Notes under the pieces: model-generated
Databases searched by the model: none
Told to the model about the DNA's origin: nothing
Seen by the model: only the letters and a program-made list of their open reading frames with translations
Translations under genes and position numbers: made by a program
Shown here: positions 53,609 through 62,504 of the stretch, in pieces
Position numbering within the stretch: position 1 is the stretch's first letter
Layout of the letters: every line of letters starts with the position of its first letter
Origin: Planobispora longispora
GTDB lineage: Bacteria; Actinomycetota; Actinomycetes; Streptosporangiales; Streptosporangiaceae
Assembly: GCF_016863135.1 (NCBI RefSeq)
Contig: NZ_BOOH01000048.1
Coordinates: 113,014-177,013, forward strand
Direction: 5' to 3'
DNA: 64,000 nucleotides

Positions 53609-53645
53609 TGAGAGCCGGGGGCCGCTCACATGCGGGCGGCTCTCA
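53609..53645 (-). terminator. Terminator of the mre-rodA operon
   Basis: TGAGAGCCG (53609-53617) pairs with CGGCTCTCA (53637-53645); a smaller stem can form in the loop. On the minus strand CTGGCTTTTCC follows. It lies about 97 bases after the rodA stop. Confidence 0.7.
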
Positions 53646-53741
53646 TGTCAGCCGTCGGGCCGGTGACGGGGCTTTCGCGGGTGCGTGCGGCGGCCGGCGG
53701 CCGGGCCCGCGGGAGGTGACGGGACCGTACGGCCAGGCGGG

Positions 53742-54902
53742 TCAGCGCCACTGCTCACGCATGTGGATCGCCTGGAGCACCCCGATGGCGATCATATTGG
53801 CGAAGGTGGCCGTGCCGCCATAGGAGACGAACGGGAGGGGGAGGCCCGTGATCGGCATGACCCCGATCGTCATGCCGACGTTGATGAGGGTCTGGAAGCC
53901 CAGCCAGCACACGATCGCCCCGGCCGCCAGCGTGCCGAACCGGTCCTCGCACCGGCGCGCGATGCGCAGCCCCCGCAGCAGCACCACCCCGAGCAGGACC
54001 ACCACGGTCACCGAGCCGAGGAAGCCGAACTCCTCGCCCGCGACGGTGAAGACGAAGTCGGTGTGCTGCTCCGGCACGAACCGGCCCATGGTCTGGCCGC
54101 CGCCGAACAGGCCCTTGCCGAACAGCTCCCCCGACCCGACGGCGTTCAGCGACTGCGTGCTGTTGTAGCCGACGCCCCTGGGGTCGGTGGCCGGGTTGAC
54201 GAAGGCGGTGAACCGGGCGACCTGGTACGGCTCCAGCACGTCGAGGAACCACACCGCCGCCCCGCCGGCGGCCACGGCGACGGTCAGGGCCACGATCCAG
54301 CGTTTGCGGATCCCGCTGAGGATGAGCGTCCCCGCCGTGATCACGCCGAGGACCATGGTGGTGCCGAAGTCGGGCTGGAGCATGACCAGGCCCATCAGGA
54401 TCGCGGCCGCCACCAGCGCGACCACCACGTCCAGCCCGCGGGGCCGGTCGTCGCCCTCGGCGGGCTGGGCCAGCAGCATGGCGAGGATGAGCACCAGGGC
54501 GAGCTTGGCGAACTCCGACGGCTGCAGGGCGAAGCCGCCGCCCAGCATGATCCACGAGTGGGCGCCGTTGACCTCCGAGCCGACCGGGGTGACCACCAGG
54601 ATCAGCCCGGCGACGGCGGCGACGTACACCAGCGGGGTGTAGGCCCGCAGCGCCCGGTGGTCCACCGTCGCCGCGGCGACGGCCAGGGCGGTCCCGATGC
54701 CGAGGTTGAGCAGGTGCTTCTTGAGCATGCTCGTGCCGTCCGCCGTCCAGGTCCTGGTGGACGACCAGATCAGCAGCGTGCCGATCAGCGCGAGGCCCGC
54801 CACCGCGACGACGAGCAGCCCGTCGGCCTTCAACACCGGCGCGGGCACGCCCACCGGCCTGCGGGCGGGCGGCCCGCCCCGCGACGCGAGCACCCGGGTC
54901 AC
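53742..54902 (-). CDS. rodA: RodA/FtsW/SpoVE-family peptidoglycan glycosyltransferase
   Basis: The product has 386 residues from GTG 54902, overlapping the pbp2 stop (GTGA) behind GGAGGGTG. It is a SEDS polymerase with about ten membrane segments. Family marks are GAHSWIMLGGGFALQPSEFA (the catalytic Asp/Glu region follows), MLQPDFGTTMVLGVI and the C-terminal GMTIGVMPITGLPLPFVSYG. With the class B PBP encoded just upstream it builds lateral wall or spore wall. It is the last gene of the mre operon, ahead of a terminator. Confidence 0.96.
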   Translation of the reverse strand: MTRVLASRGGPPARRPVGVPAPVLKADGLLVVAVAGLALIGTLLIWSSTRTWTADGTSMLKKHLLNLGIGTALAVAAATVDHRALRAYTPLVYVAAVAGLILVVTPVGSEVNGAHSWIMLGGGFALQPSEFAKLALVLILAMLLAQPAEGDDRPRGLDVVVALVAAAILMGLVMLQPDFGTTMVLGVITAGTLILSGIRKRWIVALTVAVAAGGAAVWFLDVLEPYQVARFTAFVNPATDPRGVGYNSTQSLNAVGSGELFGKGLFGGGQTMGRFVPEQHTDFVFTVAGEEFGFLGSVTVVVLLGVVLLRGLRIARRCEDRFGTLAAGAIVCWLGFQTLINVGMTIGVMPITGLPLPFVSYGGTATFANMIAIGVLQAIHMREQWR

Positions 54903-56992
54903 CGCACCCTCCCCCGCTCCGTGACGATCTTCTTGGCGAGCGTGCCGTCCGGCAGGATCGCCGGCGGCCTGGACGCGGGCACCCCGCCCGGCAGCGCCGC
55001 CGGGGCCGGCTTGCCCTCGGGCGTGAAGCCGTAGATGCCCTCGTAGATCTTCCGCACGGCCGGCGCCGCGGTCTGGCTTCCCATGCCGCCCTGGGACACC
55101 ATCACGACGATCACCAGCCGGGGGTCGTGCACGGGGGCGAAGGAGGCGAACCACGAGGTGTCCGCCTTGCCGTACACCTCGGCGGTTCCCGTCTTGCCGC
55201 CGATCGGCACCTTCTTCATCGGGAACTTGAGGAACGCCCCGGCCGCGGTGCCGTCGGAGGCCACCTGGCTCAGCGCCCGTTTGATGTAGGCCCGCTCGGA
55301 CGGCGAGAGCGGCAGCTTCCCCCGGACCGGCACCTTGATCTCCTTGACCTTGGTGCCGTCCGGCCGCACCAGCATCCAGCCCACCCGGGGGCTGCGCAGC
55401 CTGCCGTCGGTGACCAGCGCCGCGTAGGCCGCCGCCAGCTGCAGCGGCGTCACCAGCACGTCGCCCTGCCCGATGGAGAAGTTGGCCGCGTCACCGGGGC
55501 GCAGCTGGTCGCCCTCCTGGCAGTTGTCCCGCGCCAGCGACTTGAGGAAGGAGGCCCGGCCGGGATCGGTCTTGGCGACCTCCGGATAGCCGATCTTGGC
55601 GCGCCGGCAGTTCACGTCCCTGGTGGCGGCCCACATCTCCTTCTTCCACGCCCGGTCGGGGATCCGGCCGGGAGACTCGCCCGGCAGGTCGATGCCCGTC
55701 GGGCTGCCGAACCCGAAGGCCCGCGCCGTGTTCGCCATGACCTCCTTGGGCTTGCCCCTGGGATGTCTCCCGCCGTCCTTCGTGTACTGCTCGAAGGCCG
55801 CCTTGTAGAAGATCGTGTCGCAGGACTTCACCAGCGCCGTGTGCAGGCTCATCACGCCCAGCGCCCGGCCCCGGAAGTTGTTGAACGACCGGCCGCCGAC
55901 CATGTAGGAGCCGGGGCAGTTGTACCGGCCGTTGATCGGGTACCCGGCCCGGAGCATCGCCGTGACCGACGACATCTTGAACGTCGAGCCGGGCGCGAAC
56001 TCGCCCTTGATGGCCCGCGACACCAGCGGCAGGCCGGCCTTCTCCGACAGCAGCCGCCGGTAGTCCTTCTCATCGATGCCGCCCGTCCAGACCTTCGGGT
56101 CGTAGGTCGGCGCGCTGGCGATCGCCATGACCCGGCCGGTCCTGGCGTCCAGCACCACCCCGGCCGCGCCGTCGGCGTCCGGCGCGCTCTTCATCGCCTC
56201 GGCCAGCGCCTTCTCCGTCACCGCCTGCACCTTGGCGTCGATGCTGGTGATGAGCGTGTCCCCGGGGCGCGACGCCACCTCGTGCTCGACGCCGAGCACC
56301 TTGCCGAGCCGGTCCACCTGCACGCGCTTGCGCCCCGGCGTGCCGCGCAGCTGCCGGTCGTAGACCGACTCCAGGCCGTCCCGGCCGGCCACGTCGATCC
56401 CGGAGAACTCCGCCTTGAGCCCCTCGCGCTTCTCCAGCTCCTCCTGGGTGACCGGCTGCAGGTAACCGAGCGCCTGCACCGCCGCGCTCTTGCCCGGATG
56501 TTCCCGGACGGCCTGCTCGCGGGCGGTGATGCCGGGGAAGTCCTCCTGCCGCTCCAGGATCTGCAGGGCCTGGCGGGGGGTGACGTCACCGGCCACCGGG
56601 GCCGGCTGGTGCGGTGAACCGGCCCAGCACGGGCGGGAGATCGCAGGGCCGCACGGCCGGATCTGCAGCAGCAGGTCCTCGGGCTCGCGGCCGAGCACCT
56701 TGCCCAGCCGCGCCATCACGGCCTCGCCGCCGTCCTCCATCCGCTCCAGGGCCGTACGGTCCACCGAGACCACCAGCGTGGTCCGGTTGCGCACCAGCGG
56801 CCGTCCCAGCGCGTCGAGGATCTGCCCCCGGACCGCCGGCACGACGACGTCCCGCGTGCGCGTCGCGGCCGCCGCCGCGACGTACCGGTCCCCCTCCATC
56901 ACCTGGACCTGCCAGAGCCGCGCGCCGAGCAGCAGGACCAGCACCAGCGTCAGCGCCCGCAGGACGCTCAGGCGCCCCCGCACGCGGATCAC
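54899..56992 (-). CDS. mrdA: Penicillin-binding protein 2 (class B transpeptidase)
   Basis: The product has 697 residues from GTG 56992, overlapping the mreD stop. It has an N-terminal membrane anchor (LRALTLVLVLLLGARLWQV), a pedestal (VVPAVRGQILDALGRPLVRN) and a transpeptidase domain with the active Ser in APGSTFK, the second motif SCDT and KTG in GGKTGTAEVYG. It cross-links peptidoglycan with RodA. An unusual Cys-containing stretch (RPCGPAISRPCWAG) lies in the pedestal. It is longer than E. coli PBP2, as is common in actinobacteria. Confidence 0.95.
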   Translation of the reverse strand: MIRVRGRLSVLRALTLVLVLLLGARLWQVQVMEGDRYVAAAAATRTRDVVVPAVRGQILDALGRPLVRNRTTLVVSVDRTALERMEDGGEAVMARLGKVLGREPEDLLLQIRPCGPAISRPCWAGSPHQPAPVAGDVTPRQALQILERQEDFPGITAREQAVREHPGKSAAVQALGYLQPVTQEELEKREGLKAEFSGIDVAGRDGLESVYDRQLRGTPGRKRVQVDRLGKVLGVEHEVASRPGDTLITSIDAKVQAVTEKALAEAMKSAPDADGAAGVVLDARTGRVMAIASAPTYDPKVWTGGIDEKDYRRLLSEKAGLPLVSRAIKGEFAPGSTFKMSSVTAMLRAGYPINGRYNCPGSYMVGGRSFNNFRGRALGVMSLHTALVKSCDTIFYKAAFEQYTKDGGRHPRGKPKEVMANTARAFGFGSPTGIDLPGESPGRIPDRAWKKEMWAATRDVNCRRAKIGYPEVAKTDPGRASFLKSLARDNCQEGDQLRPGDAANFSIGQGDVLVTPLQLAAAYAALVTDGRLRSPRVGWMLVRPDGTKVKEIKVPVRGKLPLSPSERAYIKRALSQVASDGTAAGAFLKFPMKKVPIGGKTGTAEVYGKADTSWFASFAPVHDPRLVIVVMVSQGGMGSQTAAPAVRKIYEGIYGFTPEGKPAPAALPGGVPASRPPAILPDGTLAKKIVTERGRVR

Positions 56993-57552
56993 GGCCGGCT
57001 CCGCAGGGGGCCGGCCACGCCGTACCGCACCCGGCTCGGCACCTCGAACTCCGCCCGCTCCGCGACCCGCGTCCGGCCCCGGAAGATCTTCATCACCGCC
57101 CACACCACCGGCGGCGCGGCCAGCACGTTGCACACCACCGCCGGGACCAGCCGGTCGGTCAGCACCGCCGGGCCGATCGGGAGGCCGCCGAACAGGCCGC
57201 CGGCCACCGCCGCGACCACCGGCCCGGCCGCCGCGCAGCCCAGCGCCACCACGGGGGCGGTGTCCGGCGCCTGCTCCATCACGCGCCCGGCCGCGTATCC
57301 GATCAGGCACAGCACCAGCGCGTGCTCCCCGATCAGGTGGACGGCGGGCGGCAGGACGTCGCCGACCAGCCCGGCGCAGAACCCCGTGATCGCCCCCGCC
57401 TCCGCCCCGTGCACCAGCGCGAATCCCACCACGGCCAGCAGCGCCAGGTCGGGCGCTATCCCGCCCGGGAGCGGCAGCCGGTTGAGGATCGTCACCTGGA
57501 AGATCATCGTCGCCACGGCCAGCAGCAGGGCCGCCGTCTCACGGCCTGTCAT
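56989..57552 (-). CDS. mreD: Rod shape-determining protein MreD
   Basis: The product has 187 residues from ATG 57552, overlapping the mreC stop by 14 bases; the open frame to 57597 lies inside mreC. It is a five- to six-span membrane protein (AALLLAVATMIFQVTILNRL, LALLAVVGFALVHGAEAGAI, LVLCLIGYAAGRVME). It links MreC and the PBP2-RodA pair in the elongation complex. The C-terminal tail of about 30 residues is basic. It is translationally coupled at both ends. Confidence 0.93.
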   Translation of the reverse strand: MTGRETAALLLAVATMIFQVTILNRLPLPGGIAPDLALLAVVGFALVHGAEAGAITGFCAGLVGDVLPPAVHLIGEHALVLCLIGYAAGRVMEQAPDTAPVVALGCAAAGPVVAAVAGGLFGGLPIGPAVLTDRLVPAVVCNVLAAPPVVWAVMKIFRGRTRVAERAEFEVPSRVRYGVAGPLRSRP

Positions 57553-58438
57553 CCGGGCCTCCCTTCTTCCCCTGCGCGGGCGGCAGGACCGCGTCACGCG
57601 GATCGCGCGGCGGCTGCCGCACCACCACGCCGACCACGTCCAGCGCGGTCAGGTCGGCGTACGGCCGCGCGTAGGCGATCCTCGTCAGCTCGCCGGGCGT
57701 CGCCTCCACCCGCTCGATCACGGCGATCGGCACCCCCGCCACGTACGGCGCGCCGCGGTGGGAGCCGAAACTCACGATCCGCTGGCCGGGCGCGAGCGGG
57801 GCGGTGGAGTCGAGCAGCCGGAAGTGGAGCAGGCGGCCCTGCTCCCCGGCCCCGCTCACGACCCCGATCTCGTCGCTGCCCTCCAGCCGTCCCCCCGTCG
57901 CCGAACCGAGGTCGCTGATCAGCAGCACGGTCGAGGTGGACGGCCCCACCCGGATCACCCTGCCGACCAGACCGGCGCCGCTCAGCACCGTCATGTCCGG
58001 CCGAACCCCGTCGGATTCGCCCACGTCGAGCTCGACCGCCTCCTCGAACCCGGGCACGCCGCGCCTGGCGATCACGTGGGCGGGCACGATCGTGTAGCCG
58101 CCGGTCCCCGCGGTGCTCAGCAGGCCGCGCAGCTGCTCGGAGCGGCTGCGGTCGAGAGTCTGCGCGGCCAGGTCCTGCCGGAGCCGCTCGTTCTCCCTGG
58201 CCAGCGTCTCCATCCGCCGCTGCGCTCCGGGCGCGTCCACCAGCGCGGTGACGAACCGGGTCACCGGCCGCACCATGTCCGCCCCCACCTGCTCGGCGGC
58301 GCCGAACACGGTCGTCCCGGCCCCCTTGAGCAGGCCGAGCGGCGATCCCTCCCCCGTGCGGCTGTCCACCGTCATGAGCACCAGCGCCATGGCCAGCAGC
58401 AACCCCATGATCGCCCGGGTCCGGCGTGTGTCCTTCAT
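57539..58438 (-). CDS. mreC: Rod shape-determining protein MreC
   Basis: The product has 299 residues from ATG 58438 behind GAAGGGG. It has one N-terminal membrane segment (RAIMGLLLAMALVLMTVD), a coiled coil (RRMETLARENERLRQDLAAQ) and two beta domains (VIARRGVPGFEEAVELDVGE, SGAGLVGRVIRVGPSTSTV). It forms the extracellular scaffold that activates PBP2-RodA. The C-terminal tail is Pro/Asp-rich. It lies 13 bp after mreB. Confidence 0.95.
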   Translation of the reverse strand: MKDTRRTRAIMGLLLAMALVLMTVDSRTGEGSPLGLLKGAGTTVFGAAEQVGADMVRPVTRFVTALVDAPGAQRRMETLARENERLRQDLAAQTLDRSRSEQLRGLLSTAGTGGYTIVPAHVIARRGVPGFEEAVELDVGESDGVRPDMTVLSGAGLVGRVIRVGPSTSTVLLISDLGSATGGRLEGSDEIGVVSGAGEQGRLLHFRLLDSTAPLAPGQRIVSFGSHRGAPYVAGVPIAVIERVEATPGELTRIAYARPYADLTALDVVGVVVRQPPRDPRDAVLPPAQGKKGGPDDRP

Positions 58439-58451
58439 CCGCGCCCCTTCA

Positions 58452-59483
58452 TCAGCGCCGCTGTTCCGGGACGAGCACCTGCTGCAACGCCTCGAAGTCC
58501 TCGACGCACTTGCCCGATCCCAGGGCGACCGCGTCGAGGGCGTTGTCCACGCGGTGGATCGGCATCCCCGTCTCGTCCCTGAGCCGCTCGTCCAGCCCTG
58601 CCAGGAGCGCCCCGCCCCCGGTGATCGCGATCCCCCGGTCCATCAGATCGCCGGACAGCTCCGGCGGGCATCTGTCCAGCGTCGTCTTGACGACGTCCAC
58701 GATCGCGCCGACCTGCTCCTCCGTCGCCGTACGGATCTCCGCCGCGGACACGACCGCCGTCTTCGGCAGACCGGTGACCAGGTCACGGCCCCGGATCTCG
58801 GCGTGCTTCTCCTCAGGCAGGGCGCAGGCGGAGCCGATCGCCATCTTGATCTCCTCGGCGGTGCACTCGCCGAGCATGAGGGAGTGCTCCTTCTTCGCGA
58901 AGGAGATGATCGCCTGGTCCAGTTCGTCGCCGCCCACCCGGATCGACTGGCTGGTCACCATGCCGCCCATCGAGATGACGGCGACCTCGGTGGTGCCCCC
59001 GCCGATGTCGACCACCATGTTGCCGGTCGGCTCGTGCACCGGGAGCCCCGCCCCGATCGCCGCGGCCATCGGTTCCTGGACGATGTAGACCTTCCGGGCT
59101 CCCGCCTGGTAGGCGGCCTCCCGCACAGCACGTTGCTCGATGGTGGTGATCCCGCTCGGGACCGCGATGATGATGCGCGGCTTGGCGAGGACACGGCGTT
59201 TGAACACGCGTTGGATGAAGTAGCGGAGCATGCGCTCGGTGACCTCGAAGTCCGCGATGGCGCCGTTCCTGAGCGGCCGCACGGCCACGACGTTGCCGGG
59301 AGTCCGGCCGATCATGCGCTTGGCCTCGATGCCGATCGCCACGATCTTCCCCGTGACTGTGTTGATCGCCACGACGGAGGGCTCGTTGAGGACGACGCCC
59401 TGGCCTCGCACGTAGACGAGAGTGTTGGCCGTGCCCAGGTCAACCGCCATGTCGCGGCCGAGGAACGCCAGCTTGCTGCCCAT
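58452..59483 (-). CDS. mreB: Actin-like cytoskeletal protein MreB
   Basis: The product has 343 residues. The actin fold is shown by phosphate 1 MAVDLGTANTLVYVRGQGVV, connect 1 and phosphate 2 VVDIGGGTTEVAVISMGGMV, and adenosine GGALLAGLDERL. It polymerises under the membrane. In filamentous actinobacteria it serves mainly sporulation and wall integrity, not rod growth. It starts at ATG 59483 after AGGAAGG. It is the first gene of the mreBCD-pbp2-rodA operon; the 200-bp region upstream (59484-59686) holds the ndk terminator and probably its promoter. Confidence 0.97.
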   Translation of the reverse strand: MGSKLAFLGRDMAVDLGTANTLVYVRGQGVVLNEPSVVAINTVTGKIVAIGIEAKRMIGRTPGNVVAVRPLRNGAIADFEVTERMLRYFIQRVFKRRVLAKPRIIIAVPSGITTIEQRAVREAAYQAGARKVYIVQEPMAAAIGAGLPVHEPTGNMVVDIGGGTTEVAVISMGGMVTSQSIRVGGDELDQAIISFAKKEHSLMLGECTAEEIKMAIGSACALPEEKHAEIRGRDLVTGLPKTAVVSAAEIRTATEEQVGAIVDVVKTTLDRCPPELSGDLMDRGIAITGGGALLAGLDERLRDETGMPIHRVDNALDAVALGSGKCVEDFEALQQVLVPEQRR

Positions 59484-59616
59484 GGGGAAGCCTGCCTTCC
59501 TTCCGTCCGGTCACCGGCGGAAACTACGGAGTGGAGTGGAAACGTAACGTCACGTACCCATCTATCCGCATTATGAGCCGTCTTCCCCATAAAAATCTCC
59601 AGGCCCATGCATACAT

Positions 59617-59652
59617 CGGGCCCCACCGTCCCCAGAGGGACGACGGGGCCCG
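59617..59652 (-). terminator. Terminator after ndk
   Basis: CGGGCCCC (59617-59624) pairs with GGGGCCCG (59645-59652). Inner bases pair as well with one mismatch, around a CAGA loop. It lies about 35 bases beyond the ndk stop. Confidence 0.65.
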
Positions 59653-59686
59653 ATGGCGCCGGAGAATCCGGCCGGACTACTCCAGG

Positions 59687-60097
59687 CTAGAAGCGGTCCG
59701 GGAAGAAGATCTTGATCTCGCGGGCGGCGGACTCGGGAGAGTCGGAGCCGTGGACCACGTTCTCGCCGATCTCCAGGGCGTGGTCGCCGCGGATGGTGCC
59801 GGGGGCGGACTTGACCGGGTCGGTCAGGCCGGCCAGGGCGCGGAACGCCTCGACGGCGCGGGGGCCCTCGAGCACCATCGCGACGAGCGGACCGGAGGTG
59901 ATGAACTCGACCAGCTCGCCGAAGAACGGCCGCTCGGAGTGCTCGGCGTAGTGAGCCTTGGCGGTGTCGGCGTCCAGGGTGCGCAGGTCCATCGCCACGA
60001 CCTTCAGACCCTTGCGCTCGATGCGGGCGATCACGTCGCCGATGAGACCACGCGCGACGCCGTCGGGCTTGATCAGGACAAGAGTGCGCTCGGACAC
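59687..60097 (-). CDS. ndk: Nucleoside diphosphate kinase
   Basis: The product has 136 residues from GTG 60097 behind AAAGGAG. It transfers the terminal phosphate from ATP to other nucleoside diphosphates. The active-site His lies in [12 protein letters not shown], and [20 protein letters not shown] is the N-terminal signature. Its length matches the family. It lies between the folC cluster and mreB, as in other actinobacteria. Confidence 0.98.
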   Translation of the reverse strand: MSERTLVLIKPDGVARGLIGDVIARIERKGLKVVAMDLRTLDADTAKAHYAEHSERPFFGELVEFITSGPLVAMVLEGPRAVEAFRALAGLTDPVKSAPGTIRGDHALEIGENVVHGSDSPESAAREIKIFFPDRF

Positions 60098-60188
60098 TGA
60101 TGTTCTCCTTTGAACAGGAATGACTCGCAGACTGCGGTGAACGGGCGAAGTTTATCGCCCTTGGCAGGATCCCCCGCGGTCGGCGAGC

Positions 60189-62075
60189 TCACGCACCGCC
60201 CGGCCGGTCGCCGGCCGAGCTCTCCGGGGACGGCATCGGCGAGGGCACCACCGGCGTGGAGGCGTCCGGCCCGGACTCGGCGCCGGACTCGCGCTCCTCG
60301 GCCGCGGACGCCGGCGCCACGTCGGATCTCGCCGCCGCGCTCTCCGCCGCGTCGGGCTTCACTGTCACATCGGACTTCACCGTCGAATCGGGCTTCACTG
60401 TCACATCGGACTTCACCGTCACATCGGACTTGATCGCCACGTCGGACTTCGCCGCCGTACCGGGCCCGGCCGCCACCAGCGCGTCGGGCTTGACCCCGGA
60501 GCCCGCCCCTGAGGCGGACCCGGATGTCACCGCGCTTCCCGAGCCGGAGGCGGACCGCGCGGCGCGATCGCTCCCGGACGCGGGCTCTGCGACCTCCGCC
60601 TCCACGGCCCCGGCCTGCGCGGCCACGCCTTCCGCCGTCTCCGCCGCCGCGCCCCCGTTCACGGCCTTCTCAGCGCCTTGCACCGCATTCCCCGCCGGCT
60701 CCGCCTCTCCGGAACGGCGGGTCAGGATCGCGCCGAGGACGATCACGGCCACCACGAGGATGCCGCCGACCAGCGCCCACCAGTGCATGGCGCTCACGAA
60801 CGCGTCGACCAGCTCGCGCGGGGAGCTCGCCTCCTCCAGGTGCATGAACTGGACCCCGCTCCCCAGCAGGAAGCCCGCGAGCACCCCGGGGAAGAACAGC
60901 GACAGCGCGAAGAGGGCGGTGCCCGCGGCGGACGGGCGCAGGGCCGACGTGAGCGCCACCGCCGCGCCGATCGCGAGCAGCGCGAACGGGATCACCAGCG
61001 TGGGCCCGTCGGCGGCCGGCAGCAGGAACCGCACGGCGCACAACCCGGCCACCACGATGACCAGGCCGCCCGCCGAGGCCATGGGCATGGCGGCGTCGGC
61101 CACCCGGTCGAGCAGCACCGCGGCGACGAGACCCGCCACCCCGGCGATCACGAACGCCGGCCAGAGACCGGACAGGCCGGGACCTCCCAGCCCGCGGAGC
61201 TCGACATAGGTGATCTGGGCCGCGGTGGGCAGCACGACCACCCCCACCGCCACCGTGGTGTAGGCGGCGACCCGGCCGCGCGTCCCCGCGAAGGTCCCGG
61301 CGGACGCCAGCCCCAGCAGCGCCAGGACGGACAGCAGCGCCGCGACCACCACGAGAAGCGGCGACCAGTCGAACGTGGTGCCCAGCGCCAGGACGGCGAT
61401 GCCCACCGCGGGCACCGCGGTCATCAGCAGCCGCCCGCGCTCCAGGCCGTACAGGCCGGGCCTCGCGGCGTCCTCGCCGCTCTCGTCCCGCCTCAGCCAG
61501 AGCACGAGGTAGAGCGCCGCGAGCGCGAGGGCGGCTCCGGTCAGCATCGGGTACGGCTGCAGCGTGATCCGCCACGACGTGACCGCGTCCAGCGGCCACA
61601 GCGCCAGGGCCTGGGCGGCCAGCAGGCTCACCGCGAGCACCCCCGCCCACACCGCGCGCAGGATCCGGGGACGCTCCCACACCGCCACCAGCGTCGCCGG
61701 CACCAGCAGACCGGCGCCGACGCCGTGCGCGGCGCGCAGGAGGCCCACCAGCAGCGGGGAGTCGGCGTATCCTCCCGCCACGTCGGCGAGCGCGAGCAGC
61801 GTGAGCCCGCCGACCAGGACCGGCGCCGCCCGCATCCGGCGGACGATCACCGCCGCCAGCGGAACGGTCAGGACCATCGCCGGCAGCGCCAGCCCATGGG
61901 CCCGGATCATGTCGATCTGGGAGACGTCGGGCGGCAGCAGCGCGGCCACCACCGAGATCGTGTTCGGGATGGCGACGATCGCCAGCGGAAGCGCCACGGT
62001 GACGAGCAGCCCGAGGACGGCGTCCAGTGGCGAGAAACGCGGTGCACGTGCCGAAACAGCGGGCTCCTCGGCCAT
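60189..62075 (-). CDS. MFS-like membrane protein with repetitive C-terminal tail
   Basis: The product has 628 residues from ATG 62075, with CCGGAG upstream; ATG 62108 lacks a ribosome-binding site. About 14 hydrophobic segments resemble DHA2-type MFS proteins (PLAIVAIPNTISVVAALLPP, AHGVGAGLLVPATLVAVWE). Classic motif A is weak. The last about 160 residues are a charged cytoplasmic tail with Lys-Ser-Asp-Val-Thr-Val hexad repeats. It lies between DUF4233 and ndk, which are otherwise neighbours in many actinobacteria. The substrate is unknown; a role in the cell envelope is a guess. Confidence 0.82.
   Translation of the reverse strand: MAEEPAVSARAPRFSPLDAVLGLLVTVALPLAIVAIPNTISVVAALLPPDVSQIDMIRAHGLALPAMVLTVPLAAVIVRRMRAAPVLVGGLTLLALADVAGGYADSPLLVGLLRAAHGVGAGLLVPATLVAVWERPRILRAVWAGVLAVSLLAAQALALWPLDAVTSWRITLQPYPMLTGAALALAALYLVLWLRRDESGEDAARPGLYGLERGRLLMTAVPAVGIAVLALGTTFDWSPLLVVVAALLSVLALLGLASAGTFAGTRGRVAAYTTVAVGVVVLPTAAQITYVELRGLGGPGLSGLWPAFVIAGVAGLVAAVLLDRVADAAMPMASAGGLVIVVAGLCAVRFLLPAADGPTLVIPFALLAIGAAVALTSALRPSAAGTALFALSLFFPGVLAGFLLGSGVQFMHLEEASSPRELVDAFVSAMHWWALVGGILVVAVIVLGAILTRRSGEAEPAGNAVQGAEKAVNGGAAAETAEGVAAQAGAVEAEVAEPASGSDRAARSASGSGSAVTSGSASGAGSGVKPDALVAAGPGTAAKSDVAIKSDVTVKSDVTVKPDSTVKSDVTVKPDAAESAAARSDVAPASAAEERESGAESGPDASTPVVPSPMPSPESSAGDRPGGA
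60352..60450 (-). repeat. 18-bp in-frame tandem repeat, about 5.5 units (SDVTVK/PDSTVK)
   Basis: Units of the type TCGGACTTCACCGTCACA and TCGGGCTTCACTGTCACA alternate. They encode SDVTVK, PDSTVK and SDVAIK hexads in the MFS tail. Alternate units are identical, so a 36-bp pair may have been duplicated. Confidence 0.85.
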
Positions 62076-62119
62076 GGTCTGCTCCGGCTTCGTTGGGGGA
62101 ACGGCCATGTAGGCCGACT

Positions 62120-62458
62120 TTAGCGGGAAGTCACTCCCTCGACACGGTGAGCGACGAATATCGCGGTAATCCACAGCGCGGCGAAGATCGCCCCGAGGAA
62201 GAACATGGTCGGCACCAGGAGCCCCGCGCAGATCGCGAGCACCTGGACGACGCTCCCCGCGATGTAGGCGAAGGGGCGCTTGAGCAGGCCGATGACCAGG
62301 ACGCACAGGACCGCCAGGCCGAGGCCGACGGTCACCGCCACGGGGGGCTCGACGCCCTGGGTGTTGATCGCCACCGGGGTGATGAGCCCGACGACGATCG
62401 CCTCCATGCCGAGCACGCTGGCGCAGAGCCTCCGCATGCCCGGGGTAACCGTGATCAT
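62120..62458 (-). CDS. DUF4233 membrane protein
   Basis: The product has 112 residues from ATG 62458 (MITVTPGMRRLCASVLGMEA), with GGAAGG 6 bases upstream; the open frame to 62524 is inside folC. It has three to four membrane segments (AIVVGLITPVAINTQGV, VTVGLGLAVLCVLVIGLL, AICAGLLVPTMFFLGAIFAA). DUF4233 is an actinobacterial family regularly encoded just after folC. Its function is not known. Here it follows folC by 46 bp and precedes the MFS gene, so the three form a probable operon. Confidence 0.9.
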   Translation of the reverse strand: MITVTPGMRRLCASVLGMEAIVVGLITPVAINTQGVEPPVAVTVGLGLAVLCVLVIGLLKRPFAYIAGSVVQVLAICAGLLVPTMFFLGAIFAALWITAIFVAHRVEGVTSR

Positions 62459-62504
62459 TCTCTGCCTTCCCGCCGTCCTCCGGCCGCCTGGCGGCCCCGC
62501 CTCG

